A stretch of 64,000 nucleotides of DNA from Pseudomonas sp. Irchel 3E20 (GTDB taxonomy: Bacteria; Pseudomonadota; Gammaproteobacteria; Pseudomonadales; Pseudomonadaceae): NCBI RefSeq assembly GCF_900187645.1, contig NZ_FYEE01000001.1, forward strand, positions 124,001 to 188,000. Reading direction: 5' to 3'. A program made the position numbers and the translations under genes. The notes under the pieces are model-generated. The model did no database searches. It was not told where the DNA came from and saw nothing but the letters and a program-made list of their open reading frames with translations. Position 1 is the first letter of the stretch. Each line of letters begins with the position of its first letter. This document shows positions 18,072-26,620 of this stretch, piece by piece.

Positions 18072-19265
18072 TTACTGTTCTTCCACTACGTTGTTGAAGG
18101 CGGTCAACAAGTCGAAGGCGTGGGTTTTTATCGAGGCCCAGTTGTTCTTCATCTGGTTAAGGCGGCTAACGAATGCCACCAGGAACATGGCATTGGTTAC
18201 GCCATCCAGCTGGCTGCTGGAGGTGCGCACGTAGTTCTCGATCAGGGCCCATAGGCTTGCCAGGTTGCTCGAGCCGCTGGCGGCGTGGTTGACTCTCAGT
18301 TGGAGGTCTTGCAGATGGGTTTCTTGCTCGCGCAGCAAAGCAAGTATGCTGTCGTGTACTTTGATCTCTCTTTCGAGCTCGAACTTATCGGCGGTTAGGG
18401 CCTCCGCTTCTTTTCTGGCTTCGGTGGCTTTACCTCCAAAAATTGTACTGGTAATGAGAAGACCTACTGCGCCGCCAAACAATCCCCACCACTTGTCACT
18501 GCTGTGCTTTTGGGCTTCGGCGCTTTTCTCTTCAATTCGCTCTTTAAGGACATCCAGCCTCCTGTTCAGTTCGATGGCTTTATCATCGGTCAGGCGACTG
18601 GAACTCAAGGCGATTTTTCTAGCCAGAGTCGGGCTGATTTTATTTTGTATTTCGGTGTTGAATGTTTCGATTTCTGCTTTTACGGTTTTAGTGCTTTGGC
18701 TGTGTTGCGTTATCACTTGTTTCAAATCATTGACGAGTTCGGCAAGCGGTAGAAGCCGGTGTTGTTCATTTTCCTTAATGCGCAGTTCCGGTAGTTTATC
18801 GATCTCCTCGGGAGAGAGGTCGCCAACTTTGCCTGTTGCTTCCAGGTAGCTCGGCAAGCTTTTCAGATAGGTGGTGATTGCATCGCAACTCGTCGTAAAG
18901 TTTTCGGCAAATATGTGAAGGTCAGAGCCCACGGTCCTCATGTTCTTTTCAATACTGTCCCATGTATGGGCATGGTCATTGATGGTCTTGTACAGCACTT
19001 GCATGTCTGCTGATTTGAGGCCCGCGACATCGAGTGTGTCGTAGTGAAACCTTTGTTCGATCTCCCCAGTGTCGGTGGGGAGTTCCAACGCTACTTTTAT
19101 ATAGCGTTTGATTTTTCGGATGTCGTCGTTAGTCACCAGCAACCCAGGGGCGCGAGTAACGCCGGGTAACTTTCCTGCGGTGGCTTTTACGTAGTCCTGG
19201 GTCAGCTGATTAAAGTTTTCTGCTGAAATGTTTTCTATTTCTTTTAAAGCTTGGTTGTTTAGCAT
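18072..19265 (-). CDS. xaxA: alpha-xenorhabdolysin family binary toxin subunit A
   Basis: A 397-residue helical protein, the first gene of the pair, with the size of XaxA/YaxA subunits (about 400). A long coiled coil (about 170-255) leads to a hydrophobic hairpin, WWGLFGGAVGLLITSTIFGG near residues 259-278, flanked by charged residues; in this family the equivalent segment enters the target membrane. A second long helix follows. The family lyses insect haemocytes and erythrocytes when A and B combine. ATG 19265 has AAAGG 8 bases upstream. An AT-rich leader precedes it. The xaxB ATG lies 68 bases beyond its stop. Confidence 0.84.
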   Translation of the reverse strand: MLNNQALKEIENISAENFNQLTQDYVKATAGKLPGVTRAPGLLVTNDDIRKIKRYIKVALELPTDTGEIEQRFHYDTLDVAGLKSADMQVLYKTINDHAHTWDSIEKNMRTVGSDLHIFAENFTTSCDAITTYLKSLPSYLEATGKVGDLSPEEIDKLPELRIKENEQHRLLPLAELVNDLKQVITQHSQSTKTVKAEIETFNTEIQNKISPTLARKIALSSSRLTDDKAIELNRRLDVLKERIEEKSAEAQKHSSDKWWGLFGGAVGLLITSTIFGGKATEARKEAEALTADKFELEREIKVHDSILALLREQETHLQDLQLRVNHAASGSSNLASLWALIENYVRTSSSQLDGVTNAMFLVAFVSRLNQMKNNWASIKTHAFDLLTAFNNVVEEQ

Positions 19266-19485
19266 GTGATTACCTTTGAATGAGTGGTTTACAAAATCAA
19301 AGGTAGTCGCGGATTTGCTGGAGGATAAATTTAAAAGAATTTCAGTTTATGTATTTGTAACGGAAAAGTTTTCAGATATTTAGTTGAGCGTATTAGGTAG
19401 GGGTTCAGTGTCTTGTTTGTCGTAGTCCTTTTGTGGAGTGGAGGGGGAATGTTATCGGGGGAGGTTGGGAAAATTCGCTGGCCAT

Positions 19486-19517
19486 AAAAAAAGCCCGTGA
19501 AATTCACGGGCTTTTTT
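19486..19517. terminator. bidirectional terminator downstream of speC
   Basis: AAAAAAAGCCCGTGAA and TTCACGGGCTTTTTT form a perfect stem with A and T tracts on the two sides, which is functional in both orientations. It ends speC 20 bases after its stop and shields the xaxAB promoter region from readthrough. Confidence 0.92.
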
Positions 19518-19536
19518 AGGTGTGGTGTACAACGTC

Positions 19537-20700
19537 TTACATATAGAACGACTTCAACGGTGGGAAGCCATTGAATTCCACCGCGCTGTAGCTGGTGGTG
19601 TAGGCGCCGGTGGAGAGCCAGTAGAGGCGGTCGCCGATGGCCAGGTTCAGCGGCAGGCCGTACTTGTAGTTCTCGTACATGATGTCGGCGCTGTCGCAGG
19701 TTGGGCCGGCGATCACCACTTCTTCCATTTCGCCTTTTTTCTCGGTCCAGATCGGGAACTTGATGGCTTCGTCCATGGTTTCGATCAGGCCGGAGAATTT
19801 GCCGACATCTGTGTACACCCAGCGCTCGACCGCGGTGCGCGACTTACGGGCCACCAACACCACTTCACTGACCAGGATGCCGGCGTTGGCGATCAGCGAA
19901 CGGCCCGGTTCCAGGATGATTTCTGGCAGGTCGTCGCCGAAGTCTTCCTTGAGGAAACGGATAATCTCCTGGGCATAGGTTTCCAGGCTGTTGGTGCGGG
20001 TGATGTAGTTGGCCGGGAAGCCGCCGCCCATGTTGATGAGCTTGAGTTCGATACCGTCTTCTTCTTTCAAACGCTCGAAGATCACCTTGACCTTGGCGAT
20101 GGCCGCGTCCCAGACGCTGATGTCGCGCTGCTGCGAGCCCACGTGGAACGACACGCCGTACGGCACCAGGCCCAGGTCGCGGGCGAGGATCAGCAGGTCC
20201 ATGGCCATGTCGGTCTGGCAGCCGAACTTGCGCGACAAAGGCCAGTCAGCGGTGGTCGAGCCTTCGGTGAGGATGCGCACGTACACCTTGGAGCCGGGCG
20301 CGGCCTTGGCGATGTTGCGCAGGTCGGCTTCGGAGTCGGTGGAGTACAGGCGCACGCCCTTCTCATAGAAGTAGCGGATGTCCTTGGATTTCTTGATGGT
20401 GTTGCCGTAGCTGATGCGGTCGGCGCTGACGCCGCGGCCCAGCACTTTGTCCAGCTCATAGATCGAGGCGATGTCGAAGCTCGAACCCTTGTCCTTGAGC
20501 AGGTCGATGATCTCGACGGCCGGGTTGGCCTTGACCGCGTAGTAGACCTTGGCGAATTCGAAACCGGCGCGCAGGTCGTCGTAGGCCTGGCTAATCATCG
20601 CGGTGTCGATCACCACGAACGGGGTTTCTTGTTGGTCGGCGAAGGCCTTCATTTTCTGGAAGGTATCGCGCGCGAAATAGTCTTCGACGTTGATCGACAT
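19537..20700 (-). CDS. speC: ornithine decarboxylase
   Basis: A 387-residue PLP-dependent fold III (alanine-racemase-type) decarboxylase that converts ornithine to putrescine, matching P. aeruginosa SpeC (PA4519). Motifs seen are YAVKANP with the PLP lysine near residue 54, the glycine-rich NMGGGFP, EPGRSL, and GPTCDSAD with the active-site Cys. ATG 20700 (MSINVEDYFARD) has AGGAG 8 bases upstream; an earlier start at 20721 is not needed. The message probably begins near 20890 and carries a terminator-like hairpin in its leader. The gene is not in an operon. Confidence 0.95.
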   Translation of the reverse strand: MSINVEDYFARDTFQKMKAFADQQETPFVVIDTAMISQAYDDLRAGFEFAKVYYAVKANPAVEIIDLLKDKGSSFDIASIYELDKVLGRGVSADRISYGNTIKKSKDIRYFYEKGVRLYSTDSEADLRNIAKAAPGSKVYVRILTEGSTTADWPLSRKFGCQTDMAMDLLILARDLGLVPYGVSFHVGSQQRDISVWDAAIAKVKVIFERLKEEDGIELKLINMGGGFPANYITRTNSLETYAQEIIRFLKEDFGDDLPEIILEPGRSLIANAGILVSEVVLVARKSRTAVERWVYTDVGKFSGLIETMDEAIKFPIWTEKKGEMEEVVIAGPTCDSADIMYENYKYGLPLNLAIGDRLYWLSTGAYTTSYSAVEFNGFPPLKSFYM

Positions 20701-20808
20701 GCTGGGAACTCCTAGTGGCAAACGTTAGTAATCAATGGGTGCAAATGAACGTCCTCCGTATCCCCACTTTGGTTCGCCTACTTCCCAAGGCATGTCGCCG
20801 AAAGCAAA

Positions 20809-20841
20809 AAGGCCATGGGCGGCGTGGCTGCCCTTGGCCTT
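20809..20841 (-). terminator. terminator-like hairpin in the speC leader (possible attenuator)
   Basis: AAGGCCATGGGC (20809-20820) pairs with GCCCTTGGCCTT (20830-20841) with one mismatch. Read on the minus strand the stem is followed by TTTTTGCTTT. It lies 109 bases upstream of the speC ATG, in the same orientation, so it could stop transcription before speC or end a short RNA. Confidence 0.55.
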
Positions 20842-20861
20842 GCTGTCTCGTCGTCAGTACT

Positions 20862-20931
20862 TGAGCCGGATGGATCGTTTCCAGCATGGACGTTCGGCGC
20901 GAACTTTAGGGCGTGAGGGGTTTGAGATCAA
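20862..20931 (-). promoter_or_regulatory. candidate sigma-70 promoter of speC
   Basis: On the minus strand TTGATC, a 17-base spacer and TAAAGT (about 20930 to 20902) form a moderate sigma-70 match, four of six in each box. Transcription from here would give a leader of nearly 200 bases that includes the hairpin at 20809-20841. This is a proposal from spacing and position only. Confidence 0.35.
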
Positions 20932-20941
20932 CAAAAAATGT

Positions 20942-21333
20942 CGCGGTTTTGCACGGTGGCGTCCGGCACCGTGGCACCAGCCTGTTTTAACCGACCGGCG
21001 TGACAGGCAGTCGTTCCCTGCAACAGCCCAACGTAGGCGTGGACACTCAGGGCTGGTGGCCTTTTCTCATTAGTTTGTCTGGTGATGTTGGATGCGCCAA
21101 CTATCCATAATTAATATAAAAAAAGGCGCCGAACTGTAACTTCTGACAGTAGCCAGGGTGCGCGGTGTCACTAATACTCAGGGTGCAAATTGGCTGAGTA
21201 AAACAATCTGGCGGTTTGTGAATGTTTGTTATTGGGTTCTCGTGAGTTACGGGCTGTGGGTTTTTATGCCTGATAGTTTTGGCTGAGGCTTATGTGGCTG
21301 AACTCACTACTTGACGGCGTTGAGGGACTTGTT
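20942..21333. other. non-coding stretch between speC and the halovibrin-like gene
   Basis: This is the far part of the 633-base divergent gap. It turns AT-rich from about 21090, with an A7 run near 21118, as expected of a promoter region for the downstream secreted-protein gene. Open frames crossing it lack a ribosome site and plausible composition. Nothing else was recognised. Confidence 0.5.
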
Positions 21334-22785
21334 ATGAACGGTAAAAGAATAAGCACTCCTGCACTACTGATGTGTGGCGCGTTGGTAAGTTCAACCTGGG
21401 TATATGCCAGCCCCGGTACGGATACGGCGAGCCAGATGAAATACCTGTATAACTTCACGGCCCGTGATTGCGGCAGTGGCAGGTTGGCGTCTGAGTGTTC
21501 CGGCATCATTTTGCGCGGTATTGCCAGCAAACAAAGCTACCTGCCTTGGGACCCAAGCCCCTATTCCCATAGCCTGGAGGCCGGGGGATGGGGCGCGCCG
21601 AACCTGTCCAATGGCGGCACCTCGGTTTCCTACCTGCGCACCGATACCAGCTATGACGGCCTGGGCCTGGATAAATACAACGGCTTTGCGCTGACGCCTA
21701 ACGACTTCATTAATGAAAAGACGCAGTTCAAAGTCACCGTGCTGTGTGCATTCCCTATTGATTCCTGGACGGGTAATCGCAGTAATAACGGCTGTGGTGA
21801 CTATTTGGAAAATGGCAATAGCCTCGGGGTGACCGAAGATTATTGCCAAAAGTTGGGAGTGAGTAATGCCAAGGCTTGGCTGGACCACTTTCACCGGCAG
21901 CCGACGTACCCGGGGCTGACCTCTCATAAGTTTGAATGCGGTTTCGATACCACGGCGGATTATTTTGGTACTTACAATAAAGCCGATGCGTTTAATACCT
22001 TTGTCGAGGCACGCAAGTTGTTGGCCAATGACCCGGCCGATAAAGTCGACGCCCAAGTTACCCAAACTGAGTTGCGCCTCAAGACTTGGCCCGACAATAA
22101 ATATTGGAACCGGGATTGGGGCGCTAACCGGCCGTTTTTCGATGCACCGCTGGCCCCGGCCCTGGAAGTGAACAAGACCTATAAACAGCTACCGATCATG
22201 GCGTTCATCTATGTCAGCCAAGTGGGCGTGGTGTATTCCGACGACCGGGTGTTCAAGGCCCGGGAACTGGCCCAAGACGACCAGCGCAGATGGCTGGAGC
22301 AAGGCAACACCTGGAAGCCGGTTATCCACGTGGAGTTGCCCAGGACCGCCGCTGAAGAGGCCACCTTTACCTATCGCGATGGCGACCAGGGTCCCACGGC
22401 GGCGCAACCTGTGGACCCGCGTTCATGCGACAAGTACATCGAGCGGGTGGAATGGACCGACAACTACCAAGAGCCGGTGTTGGGCACCATCAGTTCGCTG
22501 GTGGTGACGCCCACCGATTGCGCGCGCAAGGCTGGGGTCGGCAAGACCGATGCGGTGTATGCGGAGCTGGCGAACCTGGCGGCCAATGACCCCAATCGGG
22601 AGTGGAACTTCGACCGCATGGGCGGCAGCATGCGCCGCCAATTGGCTTGCCACCTGGACTCACCGGACATTGCGCTAAACAAGCCGACCTGGAGCCTGGA
22701 GCCCCGCCGGCCCTATGTGGCCCATGACGTCATCATGAAGTTGGAGGGGGACGCTAAGTGCAACCCGAACGGGAAGAACACTTAG
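21334..22785 (+). CDS. secreted halovibrin-like protein (candidate NAD-active toxin)
   Basis: About 483 residues. ATG 21334 has GAGG 8 bases upstream and opens a signal peptide (ALLMCGALVSSTWVYA) with probable cleavage before SPGTDT. The mature part is rich in Cys, Trp, Tyr and Asn, typical of exported enzymes. Motifs such as CSGIILRG, VSYLRTD and NGCGDYLENG, and a C-terminal block RVEWTDN...SSLVVTPT (DUF2599-like), recall the halovibrin HvnA/HvnC group seen in Vibrio and Pseudomonas, described as NAD-glycohydrolase or ADP-ribosylating proteins. That assignment is from memory of motifs and is uncertain. It stands alone between speC and the opuC genes. Confidence 0.6.
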   Translation: MNGKRISTPALLMCGALVSSTWVYASPGTDTASQMKYLYNFTARDCGSGRLASECSGIILRGIASKQSYLPWDPSPYSHSLEAGGWGAPNLSNGGTSVSYLRTDTSYDGLGLDKYNGFALTPNDFINEKTQFKVTVLCAFPIDSWTGNRSNNGCGDYLENGNSLGVTEDYCQKLGVSNAKAWLDHFHRQPTYPGLTSHKFECGFDTTADYFGTYNKADAFNTFVEARKLLANDPADKVDAQVTQTELRLKTWPDNKYWNRDWGANRPFFDAPLAPALEVNKTYKQLPIMAFIYVSQVGVVYSDDRVFKARELAQDDQRRWLEQGNTWKPVIHVELPRTAAEEATFTYRDGDQGPTAAQPVDPRSCDKYIERVEWTDNYQEPVLGTISSLVVTPTDCARKAGVGKTDAVYAELANLAANDPNREWNFDRMGGSMRRQLACHLDSPDIALNKPTWSLEPRRPYVAHDVIMKLEGDAKCNPNGKNT

Positions 22786-22831
22786 CGGTGCAGTACCGTC
22801 GCCGCCCGCTCGGGGGCGGCGACGGCTTGGC

Positions 22832-23989
22832 TCAGGCCAGCGCGGTGTCGGCCGGTGAAACGATGCTGGTCTTGCCGCCTCGGGATTTACCCGAGCTCAG
22901 GTACTCGGCAATCGATTCCTGGGTCACTTCGCCGAGGAACACGCGTTCGGCGTCCATCACCGGCAACCATGAACGGTTGAACTCGTACATGCGCGACAAC
23001 AGGATGCGCAGGTGTTCGTCGAACGCGGCGGTGGCGTTGAATTCGCGCAGGTATTGGGCGCAGGTGCCGGCCTGGCGGTGCAGGTCGCGCCGGCGCACGT
23101 AGCCCAGGGCCTTGTTGTCGGCGCAGGTCACCACCACGTAGCGGCGGTCGTGTTCGTCCATCAGTTCCAGGGCATCGGCCACGCTGGTGTCGGGGCTCAC
23201 GGACGGCGCGTTGTCGGCGGCGTCTTCGGCCTTGACCAGCAGCAGGCGCTTGAGGGTGCTGTCCTGGCCGACGAAGTTGCTGACGAATTCGTCCGCCGGG
23301 TGGGCGAGCAGGGTGTCCGGGTGGTCGATCTGGATCAGCTTGCCGCCACGGAAAATGGCGATCTTGTCGCCCAGCTTGATGGCTTCGTCGATGTCGTGGC
23401 TGACCATGATGACGGTCTTGCCCAGGGCGCGCTGCATCTCGAAGAACTCGTTCTGGATCATCTCGCGGTTGATCGGGTCGACCGCGCCGAAAGGTTCGTC
23501 CATCAACAGCAGCGGGGCGTCGGCCGCCAGGGCGCGGATCACGCCGATGCGCTGTTGCTGCCCGCCCGACAACTCGCGTGGGTAGCGGTGCAGGTACTGC
23601 TTGGGGTCGAGCTTAATCATGCTCATCAACTCGCGGGCGCGGTCGCGGCATTTTTGTGGGTCCCAGCCCAAGAGCTTGGGCACGACCACGATGTTTTCCT
23701 CGATGGTCATGTTGGGGAACAGGCCGATCTGCTGGATCACATAACCGATGCTGCGGCGCAGGGTCACGGCGTCAAGGCCGGTGGTGTCTTCGCCATTAAT
23801 CAGGATCTTGCCCGAGGTGGGCGTAATCAGGCGGTTAATCATTTTTAGCGTGGTGCTTTTGCCGCAACCCGAGGGGCCGAGGAACACGCAGATTTCACCT
23901 TCGTTGACGGTCAGGCTGACGTCGTTGACAGCGGTCACGGTCTTGCCGTTGCTTTGAAAAGTCTTGGTCAGGTTCTGGAGTTCGATCAT
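22832..23989 (-). CDS. opuCA: osmoprotectant ABC transporter ATPase (glycine betaine/choline/carnitine)
   Basis: A 385-residue ATPase energising uptake of quaternary-amine osmoprotectants. Walker A GPSGCGKST, the signature ELSGGQQQR, Walker B LLLMDEP and the switch His in MVSHD are intact. The last 130 residues form a tandem CBS region (from about residue 250), which in OpuA/OpuC transporters senses ionic strength. ATG 23989 overlaps the stop of the permease gene by 4 bases. It is the last gene of the four-gene operon. Confidence 0.9.
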   Translation of the reverse strand: MIELQNLTKTFQSNGKTVTAVNDVSLTVNEGEICVFLGPSGCGKSTTLKMINRLITPTSGKILINGEDTTGLDAVTLRRSIGYVIQQIGLFPNMTIEENIVVVPKLLGWDPQKCRDRARELMSMIKLDPKQYLHRYPRELSGGQQQRIGVIRALAADAPLLLMDEPFGAVDPINREMIQNEFFEMQRALGKTVIMVSHDIDEAIKLGDKIAIFRGGKLIQIDHPDTLLAHPADEFVSNFVGQDSTLKRLLLVKAEDAADNAPSVSPDTSVADALELMDEHDRRYVVVTCADNKALGYVRRRDLHRQAGTCAQYLREFNATAAFDEHLRILLSRMYEFNRSWLPVMDAERVFLGEVTQESIAEYLSSGKSRGGKTSIVSPADTALA

Positions 23990-24639
23990 TTGAGCAATCC
24001 TTTTGGAGTCAGCGAGCGTTGCAGCCATTGCAAAAGCAGGTCGGCGAAGATGGCCAGGAGGCTGACCAACAAGGCGCCGACGATCAGCATCGACATGTCG
24101 CTGCGGCTGATGGAAGCGAGAATCAGGACACCGAGGCCACCGGCGCCGATGGTGGCGGCGATGGTCATCACGCCGATGTTCATCACCACGGCGGTACGTA
24201 CCCCGGCGAGGATCACCGGCACGGCGATGGGCAACTCGACCATGCGCAGGCGCTGGCTGAAGGTCATGCCGATGCCGCGGGCGGCTTCGCGGATGCCCGG
24301 TTCCACGCCTGTAAGGGCCAGGTAGGTGTTACGCATGATTGGCAGCAGCGAGTACAAAAACACCGCAGTGATCGCCGGCATCGGGCCCAGGCCCTGGCCG
24401 AACTTGGAGTAGAACGGCAGCAGCAGGCCGAACAGGGCGATGGACGGCACGGTGAGCAGCACCGTAGCGCTGGCCTGTAGCGGCCCGGCCAGTGACGGAT
24501 AGCGGGTCATGATGACGCCCAGAGGCACGCCGACCAGGATTGCCAGGGTCACGGCGACCCCGACCAGGGTGATGTGCTGCCAGGTCAGGTGCAGGACCTG
24601 CGGCCAGTCCAGGTGGGAAAAGGCGTTGAGAAATTCCAT
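23986..24639 (-). CDS. opuCB: osmoprotectant ABC transporter permease
   Basis: A 217-residue inner-membrane permease with about five to six hydrophobic segments and the EAA-type loop (GIREAARGIGMTFSQRLRMV) that contacts the ATPase. Together with the second permease (25566-26282) it forms the channel. The gene lies 12 bases downstream of the binding-protein gene and overlaps opuCA by 4 bases. Confidence 0.88.
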   Translation of the reverse strand: MEFLNAFSHLDWPQVLHLTWQHITLVGVAVTLAILVGVPLGVIMTRYPSLAGPLQASATVLLTVPSIALFGLLLPFYSKFGQGLGPMPAITAVFLYSLLPIMRNTYLALTGVEPGIREAARGIGMTFSQRLRMVELPIAVPVILAGVRTAVVMNIGVMTIAATIGAGGLGVLILASISRSDMSMLIVGALLVSLLAIFADLLLQWLQRSLTPKGLLK

Positions 24640-24651
24640 GGCTTTTCCTCC

Positions 24652-25545
24652 TTAGTTGATCGGGTGCTGGCGCAGGAAATCTGCGGCAACGGCCGATGGG
24701 CTTTCGTGGTCGACGTCCACGCGAGCGTTGAGCTGGCGCATGGTTTCGTCATCGAACAACGCGGCCAGGGGCTTGAGTTGTTCGGCCAGTTGCGGCTGGG
24801 CATCGAGGTATTGCTGGCGCACCACGGGGGCGGCGGTGTAGTCGGGGAAGTAATGCAGGTCGTCTTCCAGCAGCTTCAACTTGAAGGCGTTGAGGCGCCC
24901 GTCGGTGGTGTAGACCAGCCCACCGAATACCTGGCCGTTGCGCAGCGCGGTGTAGACCAGCCCCGCGTCCATTTGCCGGGTGTTCTTGCGGGTCAGGTTC
25001 ATCTGGTACAGCTCGACCATGCCGGCCATGCCGTCGGAGCGGTGGGTGAACTCGGTGTCCAGGGCGATGAGGCGGTTTTCCCGGGTGTTCTCGGCCAGGG
25101 CGCGGGTCAGGTCGCTGATGGTGTTGATGTGCGGGTATTGCTCAGCGACCTCTTGCGGCAGCGCCAGGGCGTAGGTGTTGCTGAACTTGGACGGCGCGAG
25201 CCAGACCAAACCCTGTTTGGCATCCAGGGCCTTGACCCGGGCGTAGGCCTGTTCGCGGCCGAGTTTTTCGGTGACGTGGTTGTAGGCCACCAGGGAGACG
25301 CCGGTGTATTCCCAGATCAGGTCCAGTTGCCCGCTTTCTTGGGCACTGCGCGCCAGGCTGCTGCCCAGCCCGCCGGTGACGCGGGTGTCGTAGCCCAGGG
25401 TGCGCAGGTATTGGGAGGTGATTTCGGCCAGCAGGGTCTGTTCGGTGAACACCCGCGCGCCGATGCGGATCACCGGTTTTTCGGCGGCTTGGGCAACGCC
25501 GGCCAACAGCAGGACGCAGCCCAGTATCAAACTTAGCTTTTTCAT
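24652..25545 (-). CDS. opuCC: osmoprotectant ABC transporter substrate-binding protein
   Basis: A 297-residue OpuAC-type binding protein. The signal peptide (KKLSLILGCVLLLAGVAQAA) is followed by the typical start of the family (VIRIGARVFTEQTLLAEITS) and IWEYTGVSL, which contributes to the aromatic cage region. No lipobox Cys is at the cleavage site, so a soluble periplasmic form is likely. ATG 25545 has AAGGAAA upstream. The open frame continues far upstream, but that part overlaps the permease gene in another frame and is not coding. Confidence 0.88.
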   Translation of the reverse strand: MKKLSLILGCVLLLAGVAQAAEKPVIRIGARVFTEQTLLAEITSQYLRTLGYDTRVTGGLGSSLARSAQESGQLDLIWEYTGVSLVAYNHVTEKLGREQAYARVKALDAKQGLVWLAPSKFSNTYALALPQEVAEQYPHINTISDLTRALAENTRENRLIALDTEFTHRSDGMAGMVELYQMNLTRKNTRQMDAGLVYTALRNGQVFGGLVYTTDGRLNAFKLKLLEDDLHYFPDYTAAPVVRQQYLDAQPQLAEQLKPLAALFDDETMRQLNARVDVDHESPSAVAADFLRQHPIN

Positions 25546-25565
25546 AGGTTTTCCTTTGCCGAGGC

Positions 25566-26282
25566 TTAAGACGGTCGCAGACCGCGTTCCAGCCAGAGGC
25601 GGCTGGCCAGGGTCACCAGGCCATCGAGCAGCAAGGCCAACAGGGCGGTGCACGCCGCGCCCAGGAGCAATTGCGGCTGATTGTTCAGGGCAATGCCGGG
25701 GAAAATCAGGCTGCCCAGGCTGTTGGCACCGATCAGGAATGCCAGGGGCGCGGTGCCGACGTTGATCGCCAGGGCCACCCGCACGCCACCGATGATGATC
25801 GGCACGGCGTTGGGCAATTCCACCCGCCACAGCACCTGGCGCGGGGTCATGCCGATACCGACGGCGGCTTCCTTGAGGGAGCCCTGGACGTTTTTCAGGC
25901 CTTCGTAGGTGTTGCGCACAATGGGCAGCAAGGAGGCGAGGAACAGCGCGAAGATCGCGGGGCCGCTGCCGATGCCCAGGATACCCAGGGCGATGGCCAG
26001 TACGGCGAGGGGCGGGACGGTGTTGCCGATGTTGAAGATCTGCATGAAGCGTTCTGCGCGCCCGACCATGGTCGGCCGGCTGAGCAGGATGCCGGCGGGA
26101 ATGCCCACGAGCAGGGCGGCGAGCATGGAGACGAGGACAAGCACCAAATGAGCTTGCAGGTAGAACAACAAATCGTCGCGGTAATGGTCGATCGTATCGA
26201 CGCCGATCCAGTGGATCAGCAGGGCCAGGAGGGCGATGACCGCCGCACCTCCTATTAGCCCTTTGCCATAGCGAATAGCCAC
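25566..26282 (-). CDS. opuCD: osmoprotectant ABC transporter permease, first gene of the operon
   Basis: A 238-residue permease with an N-terminal helix, about five further membrane segments and an EAA loop (SLKEAAVGIGMTPRQVLWRV). It shares the pattern NTVPPLAVLAIALGILGIG with OpuCD/YehW permeases. The operon order on the message is permease, binding protein, permease, ATPase, as recalled for P. aeruginosa PA3888-PA3891. Family symbols are used by analogy, and the two permeases could be swapped. Confidence 0.85.
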   Translation of the reverse strand: MAIRYGKGLIGGAAVIALLALLIHWIGVDTIDHYRDDLLFYLQAHLVLVLVSMLAALLVGIPAGILLSRPTMVGRAERFMQIFNIGNTVPPLAVLAIALGILGIGSGPAIFALFLASLLPIVRNTYEGLKNVQGSLKEAAVGIGMTPRQVLWRVELPNAVPIIIGGVRVALAINVGTAPLAFLIGANSLGSLIFPGIALNNQPQLLLGAACTALLALLLDGLVTLASRLWLERGLRPS

Positions 26283-26620
26283 AGGCGGACTCCTTTATTT
26301 CAGTCGGCGAGCGCAGCCCCGTGTGGCATGCCATTCCTGGCTGCCGGGTAATACGTTCGCGAAGAGCAGTTCGCCAATGCCGGCAAAACGGCATGAGGTC
26401 GAACCATGAGCGCAGCCTCGTCAGGCTAACTTGCTGATTTTTCAGCCCCTGATCGAAACGAGTAGCAGGGGAGTGGACGTCTCTACCTTTTAAAAGGTTC
26501 CACACTTGGCAGCATTTAGCCACCTCTGTGACATCGCCGCTGGGCCCGACGGTGGTCGGCCGAGTGCGCTTTAGGCTATACTCGCCGCCCTTTTTTGAAT
26601 CACCTGCCAGGCGATTTCCC
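26283..26620. other. divergent promoter region of the osmoprotectant operon and prfC
   Basis: A 338-base gap between two divergent start codons. It should hold both promoters. No operator, hairpin or small gene could be recognised with confidence; the open frame from 26528 is an upstream extension of prfC without a ribosome site. Confidence 0.5.

Noticed and set aside
20735..21073. A 112-codon plus-strand frame upstream of the halovibrin-like gene
   Set aside because: It runs across the speC leader and its hairpin on the other strand, has no motif and no suitable ribosome site.
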